DNA from: CAZVEV01 sp964625865
GTDB taxonomy: Bacteria > Planctomycetota > Phycisphaerae > SM23-33
NCBI GenBank assembly: GCA_964625865.1
Contig: CAZVEV010000234.1
Location: forward strand, 1-9,804
Direction of reading: 5' to 3'
Length of the DNA stretch: 9,804 bases
Every line of letters begins with the position of its first letter. Within the stretch, counting starts at the first letter, position 1. Under the pieces are notes generated by a model. The model did not search any database and was not told where the DNA came from. It worked only from the letters and a program-made list of their open reading frames with translations. Of the stretch, positions 1 to 7,900 are shown piece after piece. The translations under genes and the position numbers were made by a program.

Positions 1-31
1 AGGCGTACATTTCCATCGTCAATCCTGTCAT
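1..31 (-). CDS. 5' end of a further operon gene, cut by the left edge
   Basis: Only ten codons are visible (MTGLTMEMYA), so no function can be given. The start at 29-31 is supported by an AGAGGA Shine-Dalgarno core with six bases before the ATG, and by its position 32 bases after the stop of the coiled-coil gene on the same strand. Two further in-frame ATG codons follow, at 16-14 and 10-8, so the true start could be slightly later. The spacing suggests cotranscription with the membrane coiled-coil gene. The identity of this gene would help decide what the locus does. Confidence 0.5.
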   Translation of the reverse strand, partial: MTGLTMEMYA

Positions 32-37
32 ATGCGA

Positions 38-44
38 TCCTCTC
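38..44 (-). promoter_or_regulatory. Ribosome binding site for the left-edge gene
   Basis: On the minus strand GAGAGGA lies six bases before the ATG at 31-29. This is a good match to the anti-Shine-Dalgarno core at normal spacing, and it is the main reason to believe a gene starts here. Confidence 0.45.
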
Positions 45-63
45 GGTCGATCCTAATCATCTG

Positions 64-1254
64 TCAGTCCCCTGCGGTCGCCGGCTTGCTCTTCGCTGAG
101 TCCGTGCCATCGTCTTTCGGGTTCGGCTTTGGCGTTTCAGAACGAGACTCTTTGATTCTCTCACGCAGTATCTTGAGTTCTGCTGCCTTCTCGGCTACCG
201 CAGCCTGGAGACGCTGTCTTTCAGTCTCAAGCACTTTGACTTCAGCGCCGATCTTGGTACGGCGTCCTGTCAGAGTGTCAATCTCATCTTTGGCTTGCTT
301 CGCTTGCTCTCGCTGAGCCGCCGTCTGCCCGACGACTTTCGCCAGCTGGGTGCTGGCTTCGCCGAGCTTCTCGGTTGCGTTGGTCGTTTCGAGGCTCAGT
401 TGGGATTTCAGCAGCTTGAGCCGCTTGATGTCCGTGTTCAGCAGAGCTACCTTCTCACCGAGATCACGTCTGTCTGTTTCCGCCTGTTCAAGCGCCTTGG
501 CCTTCACCTGCAAGGCTGCCAGCTTCGTCTCTTCCGCTTGGCGCTTCTTAATTGCCTCACCTGCGGCGCTCGTTGTCTTCTCCACGTCCGCAAGGGCCTT
601 CATCCACTCCTGCTGGGCCGATCGCAATTTGCCAAGGACGTCGGATTCCTGCTTCTGGGCCGCCGCTGTATCAGCCTTCGCCGCCTTCACTTGGTTCAGA
701 ACGGTCTCCAGAGACGTCTGAGCCTGCGAAATGGACTGCTGGAGACGATCTCTGTCTGATGTGAGCCTGGTGATCTCGGAAGTGAGTTGGAACCTCTCCG
801 TCTTCAGGTCGCCCACATCCTTCAGCACAGCACCGCGCACTGAGATGGCCTGCTTCATGTCCGCCGTTGCCGTTCTCTGTTCCTCCAACACCTGCTGATG
901 GGCCTGACGGGCCAGCTTCAGTTGTTCGTTCAGACCAGCGAGTTCAGCAGTCGCCAGGTCACGACTCTTGTGGGCCATATCCTGCGCGGCAAGGGCCTCA
1001 CCAGCTTCCTTCTTGGCCTCTGCCGCCTTGTTCTTCTGGTCCTCAGCCAATTGCTCCCATTCCATTCGCAGACTGGCCTGCTGTTCCTGGGTCGCCTCCC
1101 ACTCGCGCTTAAGGGCCGTGAAGCCCACGAGACTGTGCAGTCCAAGCCCTTGAGTTGCGAATGCGATGACCCCGAACAGAATAAGCATCACAAGCCACGC
1201 CTTACTCGGCACATGCGAGACTCTCTTCTGTTCCTGTCTGTTGGTTTCGCTCAT
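64..1254 (-). CDS. Membrane-anchored coiled-coil protein of unknown function
   Basis: I do not recognise a named family. The 396-aa protein has a short charged N-terminus (residues 1-18), one hydrophobic segment at about 19-45 (AWLVMLILFGVIAFATQ and on), then about 315 residues of uninterrupted Ala/Glu/Lys/Gln/Leu-rich helix with heptad character (about 49-365). A Pro/Lys/Ser/Asp-rich, probably disordered tail ends it (about 366-396). No catalytic motif or cysteine cluster is seen. The basic residues before the membrane segment (R6, K10, R11, K18) favour N-in/C-out by the positive-inside rule, which would put the coiled coil outside the cytoplasm, but K49 and R50 follow the segment directly, so topology is uncertain. 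The start has a GGAG eight bases upstream, and the gene begins 26 bases after the helicase-nuclease stop, so the two are probably cotranscribed. In defence loci such proteins can be membrane sensors or scaffolds; here that is inference. Confidence 0.85.
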   Translation of the reverse strand: MSETNRQEQKRVSHVPSKAWLVMLILFGVIAFATQGLGLHSLVGFTALKREWEATQEQQASLRMEWEQLAEDQKNKAAEAKKEAGEALAAQDMAHKSRDLATAELAGLNEQLKLARQAHQQVLEEQRTATADMKQAISVRGAVLKDVGDLKTERFQLTSEITRLTSDRDRLQQSISQAQTSLETVLNQVKAAKADTAAAQKQESDVLGKLRSAQQEWMKALADVEKTTSAAGEAIKKRQAEETKLAALQVKAKALEQAETDRRDLGEKVALLNTDIKRLKLLKSQLSLETTNATEKLGEASTQLAKVVGQTAAQREQAKQAKDEIDTLTGRRTKIGAEVKVLETERQRLQAAVAEKAAELKILRERIKESRSETPKPNPKDDGTDSAKSKPATAGD

Positions 1255-1262
1255 CGTCTCTT

Positions 1263-1266
1263 CTCC
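1263..1266 (-). promoter_or_regulatory. Ribosome binding site for the coiled-coil gene
   Basis: GGAG on the minus strand, eight bases before the ATG at 1254, within the 26-base spacer after the helicase-nuclease stop. It supports the chosen start and expression as part of the same transcript. Confidence 0.5.
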
Positions 1267-1280
1267 ACTTGCTCAGGACG

Positions 1281-4200
1281 CTACTCCAGAGCGGCCTCTA
1301 TTCGCTCAACACAAGCGTCCATGTCTTCACGCAGTTCATAGACCCAGAATCTCAGCACCTTCCAGCCATTGCCAATCAAAGCGAGATCTCGATAGAGATC
1401 GTCGATCTTGCGGGTACCGTCCAAGGACCGGTGATAGGCTTCGCCGTCGACTTCAATGTCCAATTTGACGTTCTCGCGAACGACCGCGAAGTCCAGATAG
1501 CGGCCACATGTCGGATATTGCTGTCTGAAGTCGATTCCAGCATTCCTCATAGCCGTGGCCAGTTTGGGCTCCCAGACGGGGCCGACGAGATCAGACCTGA
1601 AAGGCTCTGCAAGCGTCTCGGCATGCCCCCTGCACGCACGATGGAGTTCCTCTACATGTCCGATGCCGCAGTTGCCACACCAGTCAGCATCGGCAAAGAC
1701 GTGCAACAGAGCACGTGCTCGGCTCACGGCAACATTGAACCGGTTTCCGCCTTGAGCAAGGAACCATTGCGACCCCTTCGGCATGTCGAATCCTCCCGGG
1801 ATGCTCAGAAGGATAAGATCGCGTTCATCGCCCTGAAAACCGTCGGCCGTATCGACATGGAACCGCCAGTGAGCCGGGACCTCTGGACCGAATGCCTGCT
1901 CGACCTTGTCCCTTATGCGATTGGCCTGAGCCCTGAACGGCGTTACTACGCCAACTGTGCCAGGGAATCGGTCTCCCTTCAATCGATTGAGTTCCGCCAC
2001 AACCGCGTCGATCTGCCGGCGACTGATACATCCCCCACCCCTAGCGGATTCGACGTCTGATGGGACGGTAGTCCAACGGAACCCGCCATGCTGTGTGGCA
2101 TCCCCCCCGGGGCAAGCCAAGGCGTCGACGTTCGTCATCACACGAAGCGTCTTCCTGTAGAACGTTCTGTTGCAGTAGCCCGCTATCACCGGATGACAGC
2201 GGTGATGATCTTCCAATCGAACGGTAGCAGGCAGATCCTCCGCCGTTGAGGCCAGATCGAAGAAGGAAGAAACGTGATACAGGAACCGACCGAAACGCAC
2301 ATCCGTCAGGTCAAACTGCGAACACAGGCGCCTGTTGGTCTCATTGCTGATAGACGACACATGGGGTAGTTGCATCGGGTCGCCAACGACCATCGCACGG
2401 CGAGCACGATAGAGCAGAGGGATGACTGACGCGATGTCGCACTGGCTCGCCTCATCAATGATCACCAGATCGAACGCACCAGCAATACCAGGGATGTTCT
2501 TCCCCACTGTGAGATTCGACGTAGCCCACAGCGGCACCTGCCGCAGGAGTTCAGGGAAGCATGCTCGAATGGCACGGGCCAGCTTATCGGAGTAGTAGTC
2601 AGGATTATCTCCGGCGGCTTGGATGCTCTTGTGAATCTCCGCGAACCGCTGTCGCAGCGGACCACTCACGCCGATGCCGTAGGCTTCGGCACGCAGTTGG
2701 AGAGCCGTCTTCGCTGATCGGACGGTCTGCTCCTGAAGCACAACAGACTGCCTGTGGCACTCCTCCAACGACGGCAGCATCTCGAGCTCTCGCCTGAACC
2801 GTTTCACCTCTCGCGCCTGCGCAATCCCCCTAGCGACCTTCTGCCATGACTTCAGAGCGTTCAGAAGGCCCGCCAAGTCACTCTCCGACCGAACACCCAC
2901 ATCGGCAACTGGCTCTGTTGAGAACGCCGCACTGTACAGATTCTCTACCCGCAGAGCCTTGTCCACTGCCTGCTGGCCCCTAAGGCGGCGGCCTAGCCGC
3001 CAGAGCAATCGCTTCAGCCATCCTGCGGGCGGTTGGCGGAAGCAATCCACGGCTGCAGTCAACCTGGTCAAGTCTGCCTCGCCGGGAAGGTCGGGGCACG
3101 TCTCGATGGTAGGCACCAGTTGTGCCGGAACACACGATGTCACGCTGGCAAGGCGTTCGGTGGCCTGATCCAGATCGTCATAGCACTCGAATGCCTTCCG
3201 CATGGTCGTCTGGTGGTGTTGACGCTGCTCGAGTACTGTCGTCAGATGCTCTGCAGCAGCGCTTACCTTGGCCTCCAGCTGGCTGCGATGGGGCCGGGCC
3301 AAGATGTCCAGAAGCACTTGAGCCAGAGACGCCGTCCCGCCTTTTCCAAACGGATTCGAGACCCTGAGGATGAGCGTCTCAGGCTGCACCATGCAATTCG
3401 ATCGAGGCACGACGGCTTCAATGGCCTGGTGGTTCCGGCTTGAGAAGAGCGCACTTTGTCCGGTGAGAGCCGCGTTGATCATCGTGTGGGCGACCACACG
3501 AGACTTGCCAGTCCCTGGCGGACCGGTGATAACGCCTATCGGAGCATTCAGCCCCAACCTACACGCTTCTTGCTGTTGATCGTTGAGTGGTTCGCACTCC
3601 GCTACGTCTGCCTGACGCTCGGCCTCACCATCCGGTGGAGGGACTTCGGCAGTCTCGTCTGTCGGTTGCTGATGTGGAAACAAGTGCCGTAAGGCGGAGC
3701 GGTCAAGATCCTGGTCGGTGGCCTTCCGAGCCAACCACAGCAACTCCTCGTACAGTCTGCCGGAGTACTTGAGTCTGGGCTGGGCCATCAGCACTGCTCT
3801 GTTGCGAAGACCACGGTCACTGATCTCGTGGAAACCCGGGGTGGTGTTAGGCGTGTTGATGTCCGGATGCTCTTTCCACCAGTCACGGAAAGAATGAAAG
3901 AGCGAGTCCACGACCTCACGGAAGCCGGGCAGGGCAACCGACCTGTGGCCATCTTCATCATCTCGTTCCGGCCTATCCAGTCCGACCAGTTCGGAGAAGA
4001 TGCGACGGTCTTCTGCCTTCTTGAAGCGTTTCTCCAACCACCCGTGGTTGACCACGACCGGCCCCACCGGCATCAGGTACAGCATTCCGGCCTCGACCTT
4101 GTATTCCACCTGCTGAACGAACACCGGCGAGATCAGCCTGACCTTCTCTCCCGGCGTGTCACCGGAGAACACGAGCATGTCAACGGGTGTCCCGACGAAG

Positions 4201-4718
4201 AGACGTGGAGAAGAGCGTCTGGTCTTGATGTGCCGCACGAACTTGCCCCAATCGGGAGGCGCGGCGATAGCAATACCGGCCCCGCCGGAAAGCCCTGACC
4301 AGTTCAACCCGCTGGGCAAGCTGAGGAAGCGTTGATTCTCCTTCTCGGCGTATTCAGCAATCCTGGCCCTGTCTTCAAGGCGCACACACTCAGCGTAGTA
4401 CAGACAAAGCCTCCTGAACTCACTCCATCTCGATTCCGACCCAGGAAGACTCTGGGTAGGCGGCAACTGTATGACCTCTCGCCGCTTCGGCGCTGAGACG
4501 GTACTGACCGGAGACGGACCTGTTGCCACAGGCGAGGACTCGCGTGGCCCACGCCATTGCCACACGACACCGTCTCGGAGCGTTGCCAACCCCCGTTTCT
4601 GAAGATCACGAAGCAGGCCCTGAACCACGTGACGAGGCTGCCTCAACATTGAAGCCGCCCGACGGGCCGTTAGGCCGGTCGGATGCTCCCTGAGTAGCTT
4701 CTCGATATCCTGGTCCAT
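1281..4718 (-). CDS. Winged-helix / SF1 (Upf1-like) helicase / Vsr-type endonuclease fusion
   Basis: A probable DNA-processing enzyme with an ATP-driven motor and a nuclease in one chain. Numbering is from this start (1145 aa). Residues 1-58 look like a winged helix-turn-helix. The helicase has a Q-motif-like LNDQQQEA (about 378-385), Walker A GPPGTGKS (399-406), motif II DEASQ (755-759), motif III GDPMQLP (779-785), HHRCHP (838-843), DGFQGDERD (959-967) and the arginine-finger motif NRFNVAVSRAR (992-1002). This is the complete set of the AAA_11/AAA_12 (Upf1-like) class. About 350 residues, partly coiled coil, lie between Walker A and motif II. Residues about 1041-1135 match the Vsr/DUF559/MTES_1575 PD-(D/E)XK fold: E1050, D1076, then E1089-V-D1091-G and a YH, ending with GWKVLRFW. 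All expected catalytic acids are present. The frame is open to an ATG at 4823 (35 more residues), and a GTG at 4808 also has an SD. I chose 4718 because the HTH begins there and upstream third-position GC is lower (about 54% against 68%, by hand). Confidence 0.88.
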   Translation of the reverse strand: MDQDIEKLLREHPTGLTARRAASMLRQPRHVVQGLLRDLQKRGLATLRDGVVWQWRGPRESSPVATGPSPVSTVSAPKRREVIQLPPTQSLPGSESRWSEFRRLCLYYAECVRLEDRARIAEYAEKENQRFLSLPSGLNWSGLSGGAGIAIAAPPDWGKFVRHIKTRRSSPRLFVGTPVDMLVFSGDTPGEKVRLISPVFVQQVEYKVEAGMLYLMPVGPVVVNHGWLEKRFKKAEDRRIFSELVGLDRPERDDEDGHRSVALPGFREVVDSLFHSFRDWWKEHPDINTPNTTPGFHEISDRGLRNRAVLMAQPRLKYSGRLYEELLWLARKATDQDLDRSALRHLFPHQQPTDETAEVPPPDGEAERQADVAECEPLNDQQQEACRLGLNAPIGVITGPPGTGKSRVVAHTMINAALTGQSALFSSRNHQAIEAVVPRSNCMVQPETLILRVSNPFGKGGTASLAQVLLDILARPHRSQLEAKVSAAAEHLTTVLEQRQHHQTTMRKAFECYDDLDQATERLASVTSCVPAQLVPTIETCPDLPGEADLTRLTAAVDCFRQPPAGWLKRLLWRLGRRLRGQQAVDKALRVENLYSAAFSTEPVADVGVRSESDLAGLLNALKSWQKVARGIAQAREVKRFRRELEMLPSLEECHRQSVVLQEQTVRSAKTALQLRAEAYGIGVSGPLRQRFAEIHKSIQAAGDNPDYYSDKLARAIRACFPELLRQVPLWATSNLTVGKNIPGIAGAFDLVIIDEASQCDIASVIPLLYRARRAMVVGDPMQLPHVSSISNETNRRLCSQFDLTDVRFGRFLYHVSSFFDLASTAEDLPATVRLEDHHRCHPVIAGYCNRTFYRKTLRVMTNVDALACPGGDATQHGGFRWTTVPSDVESARGGGCISRRQIDAVVAELNRLKGDRFPGTVGVVTPFRAQANRIRDKVEQAFGPEVPAHWRFHVDTADGFQGDERDLILLSIPGGFDMPKGSQWFLAQGGNRFNVAVSRARALLHVFADADWCGNCGIGHVEELHRACRGHAETLAEPFRSDLVGPVWEPKLATAMRNAGIDFRQQYPTCGRYLDFAVVRENVKLDIEVDGEAYHRSLDGTRKIDDLYRDLALIGNGWKVLRFWVYELREDMDACVERIEAALE

Positions 4719-4877
4719 AGCAGCCCCAGACTCAACGTGCGCATCCAGATGGCGGCTAGCCAGAGTGCCATGGGGACCGCTGCGTTCCAGAACACCATGG
4801 CGAGTCACGAACCTCTCTCCCATGAAGCTCCCGACGCCAACTCTCGATCACCCAGCACAAACTGCGCCCGATAAGAG

Positions 4878-4906
4878 ATTGTCCATCCCACCAACTTGAT
4901 TATCAA
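4878..4906 (-). promoter_or_regulatory. Candidate sigma-70-type promoter for the helicase-nuclease module
   Basis: On the minus strand TTGATA (4906-4901, five of six to TTGACA) is followed after exactly 17 bases by GACAAT (4883-4878, four of six to TATAAT). Transcription would start near 4871, about 48 bases before the ATG at 4823 or about 153 bases before the ATG at 4718. The sequence is moderate and untested. It sits in the only sizeable spacer of the cluster, in the right orientation for the downstream gene. Confidence 0.4.
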
Positions 4907-4907
4907 G
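4895..4907. promoter_or_regulatory. 13-bp palindrome overlapping the -35-like box (possible operator)
   Basis: CTTGAT-T-ATCAAG is a perfect 6+1+6 inverted repeat that covers the candidate -35 hexamer. A dimeric repressor bound here would block the promoter, but no free-standing regulator gene is visible in the window. The helicase-nuclease downstream has a winged-helix-like N-terminus that could in principle bind such a site; that link is speculation. Confidence 0.35.
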
Positions 4908-4916
4908 GACTTATCA

Positions 4917-7900
4917 TCACCGGCGAGGCGACTCGATAAATTCTGCCGTTCGCGCGATTGGTGGTGCAAGGTCGATCCTGTACTTTATGAGATCATCGGG
5001 ACTCAGGTCATCGTGCAGACGCTCTTGCAGGAAGTTGACCAGGTCCTCCTGGCGAGGCTGACCGAGGACCATTCGGTAGGCGACCAGCGTATTCTGCAGG
5101 TCGGTCAGGTGCTGACATTCCCGGCTGAGCGGCAGGGCTGGGACATGGCGGTAGACCTTGTGACCGCCTTCAAGCTCGAATATCCAGAATGGGACCAGGT
5201 CATTCTGCCCAGAGTCACGTTCCCGGCCAGCAAGCTCAAACACGGTCTTCCAGGGGTCTGCAAGCGGGGCCACCCTACTGCACAGGGAAGGCAATGGATA
5301 GGCGCGTGCCGCGTTGCGTCGGATGACGTGGCCCTTGTACCGGTGGATTCGCCCCTCCCGCTGCTCCAGATCGACCGGATTGGCGGGCAGGTTCCAGTGG
5401 TAGATCTCGTGGCAGTACTGGTGGAAATCAAGCCCTTCCTGGCCGATGGACGTCGTGGCCAGGATGAACGGCCGGAAGGGTGAGTTGAAGGCGCAGCGAA
5501 CCTGGTCGGCGCGTGTTTCGGCGCCCTCTTCTTCGCTTCTGGCATCGCCAAACCGCAGTGCGTATCGACAGCGTATGCTGTGACGGTCCAACTCGACAGT
5601 ACCCGAAGAAGGATTCGCCCGTATCGCATCGAAGTCGAGGTTCACCGTGCGAATGGACACGGCCGTGTGGATCTCCTCGGCCACCTGTGGGACGGTCACA
5701 TCTGCAGGTGAGTCGATCAGGCCCAGCGACTCGCGGAGGATATGGGCGTACTCGTCCATTACGGCCTGGAGATTGCCGTCCACGCAGTAGTCCAGCACGC
5801 TTTCCCAGTAGCGCGTGTCGTCGCCCGACTTCATCGTCCGGATCAGCGTCATGGACTCCGGAAGGTTGAACAGCGACCGGAAGCCCATTGCCACCCTAGC
5901 GGCGGCCGGAAGGAGTTGCGGGGCCAGTTTGTCCGGCTCGACTCCATCACACGTGCGCAGCAGTGACCGCAGAGCGACCACGGCAGGAGAGGCCATCGCG
6001 ACCTTCGTCAGGACGGGGATCAAGTCGTCAGGAGGGCGGCGAAGCCGTCGCTTTCTGCGTAGGAGTCGCTCGAAGATTCTGACGTGTTCGGCAAAATCGC
6101 CCTCGCTCTTGTCCGTACGCCGGACCATGGACGCCCACGCGAGCTTCTGGTCATCCGTCTGCAGCCATTTCCGAACGGCACGGCCGAAGTACTTCCGATC
6201 GAGCAGTGCCAGTGCCACCCAATACCACCGCTCGTCGACCTGACCGCCTTTGCCCGGATACTGTCTGAGGATCGGTCTGAGCAGTTCGCCCAGCCGCCTG
6301 GCAATCTCATTGTGCACGCGCTGAACGTCAGGCACCGAACCGTTCCGAGCAAGCTCAGCCGACACCATCAGCGGGTCAATCCGTGTCGCCAGCGTCAGAC
6401 ACGGATAGATCAACGGGAAAGTCGACATGCCCGTCGGCCGGCCCTTCGAGAAGGTGAACTGCAGCAACGGGCGTCGTCTGCGTCGCTCGGTCGAGTAGTC
6501 AGCCGTGGGATCGAACGGGGTAACCATGCGCCGCTCAGCCTCGTAGCTGGTGAGCATGGCGATAACCTTGGGCACGACCAGCCACGAGGAGAACACGAGT
6601 GACTTGGAGAAGCTCTGGAGCCCGTCATCCGCGTAGGGACCTTCTCCGGGCCGGTAGTAGGGCAGGGACGGCGGCACCCAGAGCAGACGCCAGGCGCCCG
6701 GGTCCACCTTGTGCTCCAGCAGCGACCTCAGCTTGGCGTTGCCGGGCTCCATCGGGCGGTATGAGCGAACGGTCTGCCATGAAAGCAGGCTCTTCTTCGC
6801 AGCGTGAAGCGCCTGGGCAAGCTCCGGATTCCCAGGCTCCTCCGTGTGTGAGACTAGTGTCTTCTTGACCTTGTAGCCGTCGCGATCCATGACGTTGAGC
6901 AGATACGGTGCGGACTTCCAGTACTCGACCATGTCGCCGACGCCGAGGCAACCGGCCACGTTGTCGATCGCAGCGAAAGCGTCGAGGTCATCGGGCTGCA
7001 GCGTTGCCCTCCCGTGGCGGGCCTCGGCGATCATGCCACTGCGGTCCGTCGTAGCGGGCAGTCGCTCAGTCCTGCTCATGACCCTTCGGAGCTTCCCCTC
7101 GATGACGCGCTTCGTCCGGAGCAGGTCATCACCATCGGAGGGGCTCAAGTCGAGAAGGACCCTCCGGAAGCGGGCGAGGTCCTTCTCGAACGCGGCGGTT
7201 TCGTCATCCGACCCGAACAGGAATCTGGCCGTGCGAAGGAAGTCTGTGTAGTGGTCCTCGGTCTGCTGCTCATGGTGCATCGTGTACATCTTGTACGGCG
7301 TGGCCGATAGCAGAATGACCTTGGCATCGGGGAAGTCGAATACGGCCTTGGCCAACTGAGCCACTTCATCATCGCCGTCCAGAAGGTTCTTGAACCGCTG
7401 GAACTCATCGAGGATCACGACATCCGGTTCAAGAGCGTCGACGCAGCTCCTGGCCAGGATCGAGCGGAGTTCGCCCACCAGATTGGCCCGCAGGGCAGCG
7501 TCCTCGGCGGGGATATGTTTTCGGTGCCACGCGAAGCGTTTCGTGATCGCGTTGAATCGCCGACGAACCCCCTCGCCCTTGAGAGCCTTGATGTACGTCC
7601 CGGCCATCTCCTGGTCGATCTCATCCACGGGGAACTCCCGCAGAAGCCTTCGCCAACGGTCCTTCCCGACCCCGCATTGCAGGACGTTCTTCGGACCGGC
7701 CGATTCCCCGAGCTTCCACCCGTCTCGCAAGATGTGATAGATCAGGGCTCGTTCATACCACATCCCGCCCTTGGATCGCAGATCGAAGGATGTGCCGGGC
7801 GTGAACGAGACGAAGTTCAGCTTTTCGTCCTTGATGTTGTGGAGATGAAGAGGCAGAAGGGTCATCCGGGTCGCCAGCGCGACCTCTCGCCGGCCGGTGA

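Larger units (their letters stand above)
4870..4915. repeat. Outer inverted repeat GATAAG ... CTTATC
   Basis: GATAAG at 4870-4875 and its exact reverse complement CTTATC at 4910-4915 flank the promoter-like region. An additional GTCC (4881-4884) and GGAC (4907-4910) lie inside them in inverted orientation. The arms are short and far apart, so chance is possible. Their symmetrical placement around the central palindrome makes a regulatory dyad worth recording. Confidence 0.3.
4719..4916. other. Spacer between the two helicase genes
   Basis: This is the only stretch of more than 35 bases without a confident gene. The half near the upstream helicase stop (4861-4916) is AT-richer than the rest and holds the promoter-like hexamers and dyads listed separately. 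The half near the downstream gene (4719-4823) is open in frame with the SF1 helicase gene and could be its N-terminal extension. No GC-rich stem followed by a T-run is seen after the stop at 4917, so there is no clear intrinsic terminator and read-through from the upstream genes remains possible. Confidence 0.6.

Noticed and set aside
31..60. ATG at 60-58 as the start of the left-edge gene
   Set aside because: That frame closes after ten codons with TGA, whereas the frame from 31 stays open and has a better-placed SD.
64..1254. ZorA-like, chemoreceptor or SMC identity for the coiled-coil protein
   Set aside because: It has a single membrane segment and no MotA-like helices, no HAMP or signalling hairpin motif, and no Walker motifs, so similarity to those proteins is only general coiled-coil composition.
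1269..2060. Long plus-strand open frame of 263 codons
   Set aside because: It is antisense to the helicase motif VI and nuclease region, whose catalytic residues are in the minus-strand frame. GC-rich coding DNA often leaves such shadow frames open.
2984..3001. Perfect GC hairpin GGCGGC-GGCCTA-GCCGCC
   Set aside because: It is inside the helicase-nuclease coding frame, encoding an Arg/Gly/Leu-rich stretch, and has no T-run on either strand, so it is not an intrinsic terminator.
1281..4718. Calling the SF1 protein MkoA of a Mokosh system
   Set aside because: The Upf1-like helicase class fits, but there is no Ser/Thr kinase domain and no PLD domain in the chain; it has a Vsr-type nuclease instead.
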